From contig CAVQRU010000007.1 of assembly GCA_963715285.1 (NCBI GenBank), forward strand, positions 1 through 64,000: DNA of 64,000 nt, written 5' to 3'. A program made the translations under genes and the position numbers. A model generated the notes under the pieces. It was not told the origin of the DNA and searched no databases. It worked only from the letters and a program-made list of their open reading frames with translations. Position 1 is the stretch's first letter, and the number at the start of each line of letters is the position of its first letter. This DNA is from Sva-07 sp963715285 (GTDB lineage: Bacteria > Actinomycetota > Acidimicrobiia > Acidimicrobiales > Ilumatobacteraceae). Below are positions 42,582 through 51,615 of this stretch, in pieces.

Positions 42582-43769
42582 ATGTCTGATCTTCCGTTCC
42601 CGGACGCTGCTGCCGATCGGGCCGACCGGTGGGCGGCGACGATGACCGGACACGGAACCGACGACATCGTGGTGGCACATGCCGACTCCCATGCCGACGT
42701 CGGCGAGGCCCGGGTTCGCACCCGGCAGCACCGTGAAGAGGTCGACGATGCCACGCTCGCCACCAACGCCACCCGGGCGCACGGGGCGGGCAACCGGGCG
42801 ATCGACGAAGAGCCGGATCCGTTCCGCACCTGCTTCGAACGCGACCGCGATCGCATCCTGCACGACTCGTCGTTCCGTCGTCTCGCCGGCAAGACGCAGG
42901 TGTTCGTGTTCCCCGACGATCACCAGCGCACCCGCATGACCCACGCGCTCGAGGTGGCACAGGTGGCCCGGTCGGTGGCGGAGGCCCTGAGCCTCAACGT
43001 CCCGCTCGTGGAGGCGATGGCACTCGGCCACGACTGCGGGCACGGCCCCGGGGGACATGCCAGCGAAGATGCGTTGTCGCCGTATCTCGACGGAGGATTC
43101 GATCACGCGCCGTGGGGTGCCGACGTGACGCTGCAACCGTTGAACCTCTGCGCGGAGACCCTCGACGGGATCCGCAACCACTCCTGGAGCCTTCCCGCCC
43201 CACGCACACCGGAGGGCGAGGTCGTGTCGTGGGCCGACCGCATCGCATACGTGTGCCACGACTTCGAAGACGCCGTCGCCGCCGGCATCGTCACCGCCGA
43301 CATGCTCCCCGACGTCGTGGCCGAGCGCTGTGGCCGCGACCGCTCCGGTCAGCTCGGCACGTTCGTGCGTGCGATGGTGTCGGCCACGACCGCCACCGGT
43401 CGGATCGGGATGTCACCCGACATCGCCGAGGCGCTCGCCGAGTTCCGCCGCTTCAACTACGAGCACGTGTACCTCCGCCCAGCGAGCCAGCAGCAGGCCG
43501 CAGCGGTGGTGTCACTGCTGCGAGCACTCGTCGAGCACTACGCCGATCGCCCCCATGCGGTCCCCGGCCAGACGCGGCGAGCGGCACTCGGCGACGCCGC
43601 CGACCACATCGACGCCGGAAGCGCCGATGCCCTGCGTGCTGCGGTCGCCTACGTCGCCGGGATGACCGATCGTTTCGCGTGCCTGGAAGGGCTCGCGCAC
43701 CTGTCGTGGGATCCGGCCAAGCTGCCTCAGGGGATCGGCGTCAGTGCGTTCCGAGGTACATCGCTCTGA
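42582..43769 (+). CDS. Deoxyguanosinetriphosphate triphosphohydrolase-like protein (HD domain)
   Basis: 395 residues. HD-superfamily nucleotidase: the first His is in TRMTHALEVAQVARSV, the His-Asp pair in MALGHDCGHGPGGHASEDAL, and the fourth ligand Asp in VVSWADRIAYVCHDFEDAV. The N-terminal RILHDSSFRRLAGKTQVF is a strong dGTPase-family signature. It would cleave dNTPs to nucleoside and triphosphate. The start lies in the 51-bp gap facing obg. Its last 29 bases overlap the 3' end of the opposite membrane-protein gene. Confidence 0.9.
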   Translation: MSDLPFPDAAADRADRWAATMTGHGTDDIVVAHADSHADVGEARVRTRQHREEVDDATLATNATRAHGAGNRAIDEEPDPFRTCFERDRDRILHDSSFRRLAGKTQVFVFPDDHQRTRMTHALEVAQVARSVAEALSLNVPLVEAMALGHDCGHGPGGHASEDALSPYLDGGFDHAPWGADVTLQPLNLCAETLDGIRNHSWSLPAPRTPEGEVVSWADRIAYVCHDFEDAVAAGIVTADMLPDVVAERCGRDRSGQLGTFVRAMVSATTATGRIGMSPDIAEALAEFRRFNYEHVYLRPASQQQAAAVVSLLRALVEHYADRPHAVPGQTRRAALGDAADHIDAGSADALRAAVAYVAGMTDRFACLEGLAHLSWDPAKLPQGIGVSAFRGTSL

Positions 43770-44112
43770 TACCGAGGCCCATGATGAAGAGGCTGCCCAG
43801 CCCGTACATCAGGTAGACCTTGTCCTTCACGAACGGGCTTCCCCGATAGCTGTAGAGGATCCCGACGGCCACGATCGTGCTGAACCCGTAGAGGGCGTGG
43901 AACGAGTCGAGTTCGATGTCGTAGCGGTTGACGATGAGCACGCCGACGATCGCAATGGCGAAGGTGGAGAGTTCGGCCACGATGACGGCCCACCAGATCA
44001 CCTTGATGCGCATCGCCGGAAGCCACTGTGCGGCGAGCGCCCACACGCCGACCGCTGCGTTGGACAGCACGAGGAACCACGCGAGCGTGTCGTGGAGGTC
44101 GTAGAGGGTCAC
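43741..44112 (-). CDS. Four-helix membrane protein, function unknown
   Basis: 123 residues. Four hydrophobic stretches: AWFLVLSNAAVGVWALAAQW, WWAVIVAELSTFAIAIVGVL, FHALYGFSTIVAVGILYSY and YGLGSLFIMGLGIRAMYL. A short His/Asp start (MTLYDLHDTLAW) precedes them. GTG start. Not assigned to a family. It lies 9 bases after the lipoprotein gene on the same strand and converges on the dGTPase gene with a 29-base overlap. Confidence 0.65.
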   Translation of the reverse strand: MTLYDLHDTLAWFLVLSNAAVGVWALAAQWLPAMRIKVIWWAVIVAELSTFAIAIVGVLIVNRYDIELDSFHALYGFSTIVAVGILYSYRGSPFVKDKVYLMYGLGSLFIMGLGIRAMYLGTH

Positions 44113-44121
44113 GGTGTGGGG

Positions 44122-44847
44122 CTAGATGCCGCAGTCGTCGCCGCCGATGATCGCGGTGACCGTGGCATCGTCGTCGACACCGGTGAGGAAACCGCGCAGC
44201 GTGTCGTTCACGACGAAGAACGGCGGTGTGAAGTCATCCTCGGGGAAGATCTGAACAGCGGGATAGGCCGCCCGGACGTCGACGACGCGCGACCCGATCG
44301 CGACGCTCCGGCTCGTGACCAGCCCGACCGGCTCGGCACCGATCTCCGCCTGATCGCCGTAGGTGTAGCCGAAGAAGTGCCGCCGCCCCTCGACGACGGT
44401 CGAGGCGTCGCCGAACAGCAAGGTCAACACGCCCCACGACACGCGACGCAGTTCGGTACCGGGGCACAAGCCGATGCTGAACGGGTCGACCCACCCGGTG
44501 TCGTTGGTCGGTTCACCGAGATACGAGCCGATGTAGGCGATCACACCGTCGGGTTCGGCACCGAAACCGGCCGTGCCGATGCCGTCGCCCGTGAGCACGA
44601 GCGCCTCGACTGCCGGGTCGGCGACCGTGGTCGACGGTTGGCTGATCGTGGAGGTCGTGGTGGTGCTCGTGGTCGTGGTCGGGGCCGTGGTGGTCGTCGT
44701 CGACGTGGTGGAGGTGCTCGGGGGCGTCGTCGTGGTGGGGAGCAGCGTGAACTGGGTGCTCGACGTACTCGCCGAGTCGTCCGAGCCACCGCATGCAGCC
44801 GCCGCGAGGCCGAGCACCACGAGGGCCGGGAGCAGTCGCCGATTCAT
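44122..44847 (-). CDS. Secreted lipoprotein with Thr/Ser-rich linker
   Basis: 241 residues. Signal peptide with lipobox LGLAAAACGGS (Cys19 or so) for lipid anchoring on the outer face of the membrane. Then about 45 residues almost entirely Thr, Ser and Pro, and a globular domain with EALVLTGDGIGTAGFGAEPD, LRRVSWGVLTLLFGDAST, HFFGYTYGDQAEIG and a final Cys-containing GGDDCGI. The domain is unknown to me. Starts at 44856 and 44859 are also possible. It is upstream of the four-helix membrane protein on the same strand. Confidence 0.7.
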   Translation of the reverse strand: MNRRLLPALVVLGLAAAACGGSDDSASTSSTQFTLLPTTTTPPSTSTTSTTTTTAPTTTTSTTTTSTISQPSTTVADPAVEALVLTGDGIGTAGFGAEPDGVIAYIGSYLGEPTNDTGWVDPFSIGLCPGTELRRVSWGVLTLLFGDASTVVEGRRHFFGYTYGDQAEIGAEPVGLVTSRSVAIGSRVVDVRAAYPAVQIFPEDDFTPPFFVVNDTLRGFLTGVDDDATVTAIIGGDDCGI

Positions 44848-44917
44848 GCGGGACATCATGGTCCAGTCTTGCTCGTCGTGCGGGGATCTCGCGTGCAGGC
44901 CGTTCGGATCGAGCGGT

Positions 44918-45754
44918 TCAGCCGGGCGACGACGCCGGCGTGTCGAAGATCCAACCGGTGCGGTACGGCGGCGCGACGTCGTGCTCGATGAACCACTCGA
45001 CACCGAACGCCTGCGCAAACGCCTCGTCGGGCATCTCGAGGAAGAACGACGTGTCCTCGATCTGGCTGCGATGACAGCGCATCGCCGCCCGTTTCGTGTC
45101 GACGTGACCGCTCACGTCGACGGCGAGCGTGAGCTCCGCCTCCGGCATTCCCATCGGGTTGCCGTCGTCGGCCGGCCCGTTGGGGTCGAAGTCGTCGACG
45201 TCGTCGACGCCCGGGGTCCGGGTGAGTTCACCCGACTCACGCGCGGCGTCGATCATGCGGACGAATGCGTCACGGTTCATCGTCGCTTCGAGCACTCGGA
45301 CCGACGGCACGAGCCGTTCGGCGACCAGTCCCACCCGGTGGACGGCGATGTGGTCGGGGTGGCCGTAGTTGCCGTGCCAGTCGTAGATCGTCAGGACGTC
45401 GGCCGACTCCTCGCGCAGGACCTCCGCGAGGCGGGCGCCCGCCTCCTCGGGGTCGGCTCGATGGAAGCTCGCCTGATCTTCGTTCTGCTCCCAGCCGGTC
45501 ATGCCCGAGTCGGTGTAGCCCAGCCAGACGATCCGGCTGATGCCGAGTGCGGCCGCCGATGCCTCGGTCTCGGCACGCCGGCGATCGACGAGGTGCTCGT
45601 CGTCACCGAGATCGTCGGGCACCTCGCCGTGATCGCCGTTCGTGGCCACCACCAACACGACCCGGTGTCCATCGGCGGCGGCGCGGGCGATCGTGCCGCC
45701 GGTGCTGATCACCTCGTCGTCGGGATGAGCGTGGAAGCAGACGAGCGTCGCCAT
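44918..45754 (-). CDS. PIG-L family deacetylase (mycothiol S-conjugate amidase/MshB-like)
   Basis: 278 residues; a zinc-dependent amidase/deacetylase. Metal motif VCFHAHPDDEVISTGGTIAR near the N-terminus and GNYGHPDHIAVHRVG further on, as in MshB/Mca. In actinobacteria these act on GlcNAc-inositol (mycothiol synthesis) or mycothiol S-conjugates (detoxification). With no mshA or mshC nearby the precise role is open; the length and C-terminus (CHRSQIEDTSFF) lean toward Mca-like. Its ATG overlaps the TGA of the CoA-transferase gene by one base. Confidence 0.85.
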   Translation of the reverse strand: MATLVCFHAHPDDEVISTGGTIARAAADGHRVVLVVATNGDHGEVPDDLGDDEHLVDRRRAETEASAAALGISRIVWLGYTDSGMTGWEQNEDQASFHRADPEEAGARLAEVLREESADVLTIYDWHGNYGHPDHIAVHRVGLVAERLVPSVRVLEATMNRDAFVRMIDAARESGELTRTPGVDDVDDFDPNGPADDGNPMGMPEAELTLAVDVSGHVDTKRAAMRCHRSQIEDTSFFLEMPDEAFAQAFGVEWFIEHDVAPPYRTGWIFDTPASSPG

Positions 45755-46926
45755 CAACCGGCTGCCGGGTCGGCCTGCTTGACCGCCCCGGACGACTCCC
45801 AGTCCGCGACCCGATCCGCGGGGATGCCCCACGCGGCGAGCACCTCGCGCGTGTGCGCTCCGGCGAAGGCCGGCGGGCTGGCCACTTGCGGGATGGTCCG
45901 GCTGAATCGTGGAGCCGGCGCCGGCTGCTGGGTGCCGGCCACCTCGATGAAGGTGCCTCGTTCGACGTTGTGTGGGTGCTCCGCCGCTTCGCTCATCGTG
46001 AGCACGGGAGCGAAGCACACGTCGGTCGCCTCCATGATCTCGCACCACTCGGCTCGGCTCTTCGTGGCGAACAGCTCGGTGAGGCGCGCCTTCAGCGCCG
46101 GCCACTCGGCCTTGTCCATCTGCCTCGCGAACTGCTCGTCGCCGTCGAGGCCGGTGAGGCGGAGCAGTTCGGCGTAGAACTGCGGCTCGATCGAGCCGAG
46201 GGAGATGTAGTTGCCATCGGCGCACCGGTAGACGTCGTAGAAGTGGGCGCCGGTGTCGAGCAGGTTGGTCCCACGGGCATTCTCGTCGTGCATCCCGATC
46301 GCCTTGAAGGCCCAGAACATCGACATCAGCACCGCCGCGCCGTCGACCATCGCGGTGTCGACCACCTGTCCCTCTCCGCTTCGTTGCGCCTCCAGGAGCG
46401 CACACACCACCCCGTAGGCGAGAAACATCCCGCCGCCGCCGAAGTCGCCGACCATGTTCAGCGGCGGCACCGGGGCCTCGCCCGCACGGCCGAAGTGCGC
46501 GAGCGCGCCGGCGAGCGCGATGTAGTTGATGTCGTGGCCGGCGGCCTGGGCGTACGGGCCGTCCTGACCCCACCCGGTCATACGTCCGAACACGAGCTTG
46601 GGATTGCGTGCCAGGCACTCGTCGGGGCCGACGCCGAGCCGCTCCATCACACCGGGGCGGAATCCCTCGATCAACGCATCCGCCGACTCGACCAGACTCA
46701 GGAGTGCCTCGACGCCATCGGGATGCTTCAGATCGATCGCGATGTTGCGACGCCCGCGCAGCAACACGTCGAAATGGGCGCCCTCGGGCAGCGGGCCGCG
46801 CACGGCGCCCGCGCGCTCGATCCGGATCACCTCCGCGCCCATGTCGGCGAGCAGCATCGCCGCGAACGGGCCCGGGCCGATGCCGGCGATCTCGATGATG
46901 CGGTATCCGTTGAGTGGTCCAGCCAT
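45754..46926 (-). CDS. CaiB/BaiF (class III) CoA-transferase, alpha-methylacyl-CoA racemase-like
   Basis: 390 residues. N-terminal LNGYRIIEIAGIGPGPFAAM with LLADMGAEVIRIERAG is the family's CoA-binding start. RRNIAIDLKHPDG and FRPGVMERLGVGPDE follow, and the catalytic Asp is in NMVGDFGGGGMFLAYGVV. The match to racemase-type members (alpha-methylacyl-CoA racemase) is stronger than to formyl- or carnitine-CoA transferases because of the GHDINYIALAGAL segment. It lies between an alpha/beta hydrolase gene and a PIG-L gene in one minus-strand run; whether the products share a pathway is unclear. Confidence 0.88.
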   Translation of the reverse strand: MAGPLNGYRIIEIAGIGPGPFAAMLLADMGAEVIRIERAGAVRGPLPEGAHFDVLLRGRRNIAIDLKHPDGVEALLSLVESADALIEGFRPGVMERLGVGPDECLARNPKLVFGRMTGWGQDGPYAQAAGHDINYIALAGALAHFGRAGEAPVPPLNMVGDFGGGGMFLAYGVVCALLEAQRSGEGQVVDTAMVDGAAVLMSMFWAFKAIGMHDENARGTNLLDTGAHFYDVYRCADGNYISLGSIEPQFYAELLRLTGLDGDEQFARQMDKAEWPALKARLTELFATKSRAEWCEIMEATDVCFAPVLTMSEAAEHPHNVERGTFIEVAGTQQPAPAPRFSRTIPQVASPPAFAGAHTREVLAAWGIPADRVADWESSGAVKQADPAAG

Positions 46927-46978
46927 GGTGGCTCCTTCGGGACGTGCGGTGGGTGCGGGTGGGTGCGGGGTGAGATGG

Positions 46979-47872
46979 TCAGCGACCGGATGCGATCGCC
47001 GCGCGGATGTGGCCGCCGATCGCCTCGGTGAGTACCGGCCACAGCGGTTCGGGCATGTCGTGGCCCATGTCGGACAGCAGCAGGTACTTCGAGCCGGCCA
47101 CGAGTTCGGCCGTCCGCTCGCCGCCCTGCGGAGTGATCAAGGTGTCGTCGCGGCCGTGGATCACGAGCATCGACACGTCGAGCGCGGCCAGTCCGGCGCT
47201 GCGGTCGCCGGTTGCGTAGATCGCTGCCAGCTGCCGGGTGGCGCCCTCCGGGTAGAAGCAGCGGTCGTACTGGGCCGCGGCGATCTCCTGGAGCGCGTCG
47301 GCGTCGTAGTACTTCTTCGATGCCCACACCTTCGAGTTCAGGGAGGCCGCGATGTAGTCGTCACGGTCGGGCGGCTGCGGTGCGAGCAGCGCTTCACGCG
47401 CTTCGGGAGTGGGCGCACCCACGCGTGGGTCACCGGTGCTGCTCATGATCGAGGTGACGCTCGCGATGCGGGTCGGGTGCTCGATCGCCATGGTCTGCAC
47501 GATCATGCCGCCCATCGAGTTCCCGGCGATGTGGGCTCGCTCGACGCCGAGATGGTCGAGCAGGCCGATGCCGTCGGCGGCCATGTCGGACAGCGTGTAC
47601 GGCACGGCCGGGAGCGCCTCGCCCGCCAACGCCGCCTTCAGGACCGCACTGGGCGACACCTGCTGACCATCGAGTTTCGTCGACAGTCCCACGTCGCGGT
47701 TGTCGAACTGGATCACGAACAGGCCCTGCGCGACGAGCTGGTCGATGTAGCCCTGCCGCCAGGAGATCATCTGCGACGTGTAGCCGCACACGGCGAGCAG
47801 CGCAGGGTTGCCGGGATCACCCGTGGTTCGGTACTCGAGTTCGATTCCCGTCGGCAGCACGGCGCGTGGCAT
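46979..47872 (-). CDS. Alpha/beta hydrolase
   Basis: 297 residues. Seen: LLAVCGYTSQMISW (oxyanion region), FDNRDVGLSTKLDG, the nucleophile Ser in AHIAGNSMGGMIVQTMA, the acid Asp in VIHGRDDTLITPQGG and the His in LSDMGHDMPEPLW. The FDNRDVGLS segment is typical of the group including aclacinomycin methylesterase-like and epoxide-hydrolase-like proteins. No signal peptide. It precedes the CoA-transferase gene by 52 bases of G-rich repetitive DNA (GTGGGTGCGG twice). The substrate is unknown. Confidence 0.82.
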   Translation of the reverse strand: MPRAVLPTGIELEYRTTGDPGNPALLAVCGYTSQMISWRQGYIDQLVAQGLFVIQFDNRDVGLSTKLDGQQVSPSAVLKAALAGEALPAVPYTLSDMAADGIGLLDHLGVERAHIAGNSMGGMIVQTMAIEHPTRIASVTSIMSSTGDPRVGAPTPEAREALLAPQPPDRDDYIAASLNSKVWASKKYYDADALQEIAAAQYDRCFYPEGATRQLAAIYATGDRSAGLAALDVSMLVIHGRDDTLITPQGGERTAELVAGSKYLLLSDMGHDMPEPLWPVLTEAIGGHIRAAIASGR

Positions 47873-47947
47873 GCGGGCGAGTGTTGCAGAAGGCTCACTG
47901 CGGCCGTCAAACGGAACGACCCCGGGTCGCTGCCGTATCGTTGTGCC

Positions 47948-48955
47948 GTGGCCGACACACGACGCGTACATGCCCCGGGACGCGTGAACCTGATCGGCGA
48001 CCACACCGACTACACCGGCGGACTGGTCTTCCCGATGGCGATCGATCGGGGCACGACGATCGAGTACGTGCCGCAGGCCGAGCGGATCGAACTCCGCTCC
48101 GACGCCGACCCGGCGGTGGTCGTCGTCGATCTTCCCGTTCACCTCGACCCATCGCTGGTGGAGCCGGCCTGGGGAACCTACGTCGCTGCGATGGCCCGGG
48201 AGATCGGTTCCACCCGCGGTGTGGTCGGCACCGTCACGTCCGACATCCCGGCTGGTGCCGGACTCTCGTCGAGCGCGGCACTCGAGTGCGCGGTCGGGCT
48301 CGCGCTGGGCTTCGACGGGACACCCACCGAACTGGCGCTCGCGGCACAGCGCGCCGAACACGCCGCCACGGGCGTGCCGACAGGGATCATGGACCAGCTC
48401 TGCATCGCCACCGCGACCGCCGGGCACGCCACGATGATCGACTGTCACCACCTCGACATCACCCATGTGCCGATCCCCGACGACGTCGACGTCGTCGTCG
48501 AGTTCGTGATGCACCGCAGGCTCGTCGGCTCGCCCTACGCCGACCGGGTGGCGGAGTGCGCGCGGGCGGAGGCGACCCTCGGCCCGCTCCGGCTCGCGGA
48601 CCCGGTCGACGTCGACGCCGCACGGCCACAGCTCGACGAAGTGTCGTTCCGGCGTGCTCGACACGTCGTCACGGAGAATCAGCGCGTCCGTGACTTCGCC
48701 GCAGCGCTCGCCCGCGGCGACCATGCGGCAGCGGGTGCGTTGATGATCGACAGCCATCGCAGCCTCCGCGACGACTTCGACACGTCGACACCGGAGATGG
48801 ATGCCGCCGTCGAGCGCCTCGCGGGCTCACCCGGCGTGTACGGGGTGCGAATGACCGGAGGCGGGTTCGGCGGCTGTGTCGTCGTACTCAGCGAACCTGG
48901 CGCCCTGACGACCGGTTGGCGCGTCCGGCCCTCCCCCGGCGCTCGCCACCTCTGA
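47948..48955 (+). CDS. galK: Galactokinase (GHMP kinase)
   Basis: 335 residues, a little shorter than most galactokinases. Motif 1 is APGRVNLIGDHTDYTGGLVF (the galactokinase signature, with His-Thr-Asp for sugar binding). Motif 2 (ATP loop) is SDIPAGAGLSSSAALECAVG, with catalytic Asp in TGIMDQLCIATA. Motif 3 is VRMTGGGFGGCVVVL. GTG 47948 gives a start right before motif 1. No galT, galE or sugar transporter is beside it, so it may serve salvage. The last residues (RVRPSPGARHL) look unrelated to the family. Confidence 0.9.
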   Translation: MADTRRVHAPGRVNLIGDHTDYTGGLVFPMAIDRGTTIEYVPQAERIELRSDADPAVVVVDLPVHLDPSLVEPAWGTYVAAMAREIGSTRGVVGTVTSDIPAGAGLSSSAALECAVGLALGFDGTPTELALAAQRAEHAATGVPTGIMDQLCIATATAGHATMIDCHHLDITHVPIPDDVDVVVEFVMHRRLVGSPYADRVAECARAEATLGPLRLADPVDVDAARPQLDEVSFRRARHVVTENQRVRDFAAALARGDHAAAGALMIDSHRSLRDDFDTSTPEMDAAVERLAGSPGVYGVRMTGGGFGGCVVVLSEPGALTTGWRVRPSPGARHL

Positions 48956-48968
48956 GACCGGGCGCCTG

Positions 48969-49661
48969 TCACCACCCGCTGGTGGCGGTGAGCAGCCTGG
49001 CGATCGCCTCGGGAGTCCGGATCCCCCACCAGAACAGATCGCGTCCGTCCACTCGGATGATGCGGGCCTCGGGCATCACCGAACGGATCTCGTCGACGTG
49101 GTGCTCGGCGAAGTCGTAGGGCTCGCTGGGGATCACCACCAGATCCGGCGCCGCCGACGCCACGTCGTCCAGCTCGACGACCGGGTAACGGCCCGCATCG
49201 GCGGTCACGAGGTCGATGCCCACGTGGGCGAGCACGGACGCGCCATAGGTCCCCGCACCGATCGACATCCAGGGGCGTCGCCAGATCGGCACGAACGCCG
49301 ACCGTCGCGGACCTCCCGCCGGTGCCGGTACCGGCGGGAGGGTGCCGGCCGATCCGACGAGCGCACGCAGATCCTCCACCAGCTCCAGCGCGTCGGCGAT
49401 GGACGTCACGTCGCTCACGTGGACCCGGAGGCCCCGGGCGATCAGAGCGTCGTGATCCTCGAGCCGGTTCTCCTCGCGGTCGACCACGACGACGTCGGGG
49501 CGGAGCGACACGATCGCATCGAGGTCAGGGTTCTTCGTGCCGCCGACGTGAGGAATCGCCGGCTGCTCGCAGAACCGGGTGCAGGCGATCACGTCAGCGC
49601 CGAGCGCAAGGAGCGTCTCGGTCGCCGAGGGCACGAGGCTGACGACGCGCACCGACGTCAT
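48969..49661 (-). CDS. Helical-backbone metal/cobalamin-binding protein (BtuF/TroA-like) without signal peptide
   Basis: 230 residues. VVSLVPSATETLLALGADVI and RPDVVVVDREENRLED are typical of periplasmic cobalamin/iron-siderophore binding proteins, with CTRFCEQPAIPHVGGTKNPD between. There is no signal peptide or lipobox, so it probably remains in the cytoplasm, unlike true BtuF. No permease or ATPase gene is next to it. The ATG overlaps the TGA of the PH-domain gene by 4 bases. It may sense or scavenge a cobalamin-like ligand; function unproven. Confidence 0.78.
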   Translation of the reverse strand: MTSVRVVSLVPSATETLLALGADVIACTRFCEQPAIPHVGGTKNPDLDAIVSLRPDVVVVDREENRLEDHDALIARGLRVHVSDVTSIADALELVEDLRALVGSAGTLPPVPAPAGGPRRSAFVPIWRRPWMSIGAGTYGASVLAHVGIDLVTADAGRYPVVELDDVASAAPDLVVIPSEPYDFAEHHVDEIRSVMPEARIIRVDGRDLFWWGIRTPEAIARLLTATSGW

Positions 49662-50272
49662 CGTCCGAGCAATCGCTGCTTCTGTCGTTCGAACTCGTCG
49701 GGGGTCAACGTGCCCCGCAGCAGCATCGACTCGAGCTTCTCCAGCTGACCGGCGACGTCGACGACGGGGTCCGCGCCGAGGCGGGCGCGCCGGGCGTCCA
49801 TCTCGGCGTGGATGACCCGCTGTACCCGGTCAGGTTGTCGGATGTCGGTGAAGTGCTGCTGGCCGGACTCGCCTCCGGACTCGATCAGCAGGTCGCCTGC
49901 GCCGACCAGCCGCTCCAGCAACCCCTGGCTGAAGTGCACCGTGTTGACGCGATCGAGCGGCACCTCGACCCCGCGCTTGCTGAGCAGCCCGCTCCGGAAG
50001 ATGATCCTGCGGCTGGTGATCACGAAGTGCGTCGTGAGCCACTTCGCGTAGCGGATCACGAGCCAGATCGAGGTGACCGCGAGCGCCACGAGCGAGGCCC
50101 ACGATGCCGTCGTCCGCGCCGTCGTGCCCGCATCGGTGAACACCAGCGTGACCACGGCCGCGGCGATCGCCAACACGAGCGCCGAGACCGGGGCGGCGAG
50201 AAACCACCAGTGAGGATGCAGGTCGACCGTCACGGACTCCTGATCGTCGAGCAGGCGCCGTGGATAGGCCAT
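49658..50272 (-). CDS. Membrane protein with bacterial PH-like domain and SHOCT motif
   Basis: 204 residues. Two membrane segments (about residues 24-46 and 55-74) are followed by a YdbS/bPH2-like domain: THFVITSRRIIFRSGLLSKR and VEVPLDRVNTVHFSQGLLER. The final ~35 residues form a SHOCT motif (LEKLESMLLRGTLTPDEFER with QKQRLLGR). Such proteins are structural or scaffold-like parts of the membrane. It follows the CorC-type gene by 5 bases and precedes the BtuF-like gene, so all four genes from 52964 downward probably form one transcript. Confidence 0.82.
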   Translation of the reverse strand: MAYPRRLLDDQESVTVDLHPHWWFLAAPVSALVLAIAAAVVTLVFTDAGTTARTTASWASLVALAVTSIWLVIRYAKWLTTHFVITSRRIIFRSGLLSKRGVEVPLDRVNTVHFSQGLLERLVGAGDLLIESGGESGQQHFTDIRQPDRVQRVIHAEMDARRARLGADPVVDVAGQLEKLESMLLRGTLTPDEFERQKQRLLGR

Positions 50273-50277
50273 CGCGA

Positions 50278-51615
50278 TCAGTCGCCGTGGTGATCCGACA
50301 CGGTCACCCGGATCTTCAGTGCGTCGATCGCATAGCCGTCCATCGAGAGCACTTCGAACTCGCCGATGTCGGTACGGATCCGGTCACCCGCCGAGGGAAT
50401 CTCGTCGAGCGCGTCGATCACGTAGCCGGCGACGGTCTGCCAGTCGCCCTCCGGCAGCGCCACACCGGTGCACTCCTCGAAGATCTCGACGCGGGTGGTG
50501 CCGTTCATCCGGTAGCTCCCGTCAGCGAGCTGCTCGCAGTCGTCCAGGCGACGGTCGGACTCGTCGTCGAAGTCGCCGATCAGTTCCTCGATCACGTCCT
50601 CGAGTGTCACCAGACCGAGCACGAGCCCGTGCTCGTCGACCACCAGTGCGATGTGGTGTCGCTGCGTGCGCATCTCGAGCAGCAGGTCCTCGAGGCCGTG
50701 ATGCTCGGGCGTCACCATGATCGGACGAGCGATGCTGCCTGCCGGTGTGGTCGGCCACGTCCCGTGCTCGAGCCGGATGACGTCCTTCGCGTGGACGAAG
50801 CCGCGCACGTGGTCGAGGTCACCTTCGTGCACGACGATGCGGGTACGTCCGGTCCGATGGGCCTCGGCCGCGACGACCGCAGCGGTGGCATCGGCACTGA
50901 CGGCGACGATGTCGCGACGAACCGTCATGGCATCGGCAGCCGTGAGACCCGACAGTTCGAGCGACCGAGCGAGCAGTTCGTGTTCGTCCGCAGCGATTCC
51001 GCCCTGGCCCGCCGACTCCTCGATCAGCAGCAGCAGGTCGCTCGGCGAGTGCGCCATCGCCCGCTCGTCCTGCGGCTCGACGCCGACGAGCCGGACGACG
51101 ACGTTGGCGAGCCAGTTCATCAGCCGGATGATCGGACGGAACACCCGCGCGAAGAGCCGGAAGGGCCGGGCCAGCAGCAGCGACGACCGTTCGGGGTGGG
51201 CGATCGCCCACGACTTCGGCGCCATCTCGCCCACGACCATGTGGAGGAAGACGACGATCGACAGTGCGATCGTGAACGCGATCAGGTGCCTCGCGGTGTC
51301 GGACAGCGTGAAGAACTCGCCGAGTGCACCCTCGATGATGCTGGCGACCGCCGGCTCCGCGACCGCACCGAGGCCGAGCGAACACATCGTGATCCCGAGC
51401 TGCGCCCCGGCGAGCATCAGGGTCAGCTCGCGCAGTCCCGCGAGCGCATGTTTCGCCCGCTTGTCGCCCTCGGCCGCGAGCTGCTCGATGCGCGAGCGGC
51501 GCGAGGCGAGCAACGCGAACTCGGCGGCGACGAAGAACCCGTTCAAGGCGAGCAGCACGACCGCCAGGCCCAGGCTCGGCCAGTTGACGACGATGCCCTC
51601 GGTGGCGGCGATCAC
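50278..51615 (-). CDS. CNNM/CorC-type membrane transporter (HlyC/CorC family), copy 1
   Basis: 445 residues. N-terminal CNNM membrane domain: GFFVAAEFALLASRRSRIEQ, MLAGAQLGITMCSLGLGAVA, VVFLHMVVGEMAPKSWAIAH. A CBS pair follows (DAMTVRRDIVAV; IALVVDEHGLVLGLVTLEDV), with the C-terminal CorC_HlyC domain at YVIDALDEIPSAGDRI. Related proteins handle Mg2+ or Na+/Mg2+ exchange. The GTG start overlaps the stop of copy 2 by 4 bases (GTGA). Two adjacent paralogues suggest a heterodimer. Confidence 0.88.
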   Translation of the reverse strand: MIAATEGIVVNWPSLGLAVVLLALNGFFVAAEFALLASRRSRIEQLAAEGDKRAKHALAGLRELTLMLAGAQLGITMCSLGLGAVAEPAVASIIEGALGEFFTLSDTARHLIAFTIALSIVVFLHMVVGEMAPKSWAIAHPERSSLLLARPFRLFARVFRPIIRLMNWLANVVVRLVGVEPQDERAMAHSPSDLLLLIEESAGQGGIAADEHELLARSLELSGLTAADAMTVRRDIVAVSADATAAVVAAEAHRTGRTRIVVHEGDLDHVRGFVHAKDVIRLEHGTWPTTPAGSIARPIMVTPEHHGLEDLLLEMRTQRHHIALVVDEHGLVLGLVTLEDVIEELIGDFDDESDRRLDDCEQLADGSYRMNGTTRVEIFEECTGVALPEGDWQTVAGYVIDALDEIPSAGDRIRTDIGEFEVLSMDGYAIDALKIRVTVSDHHGD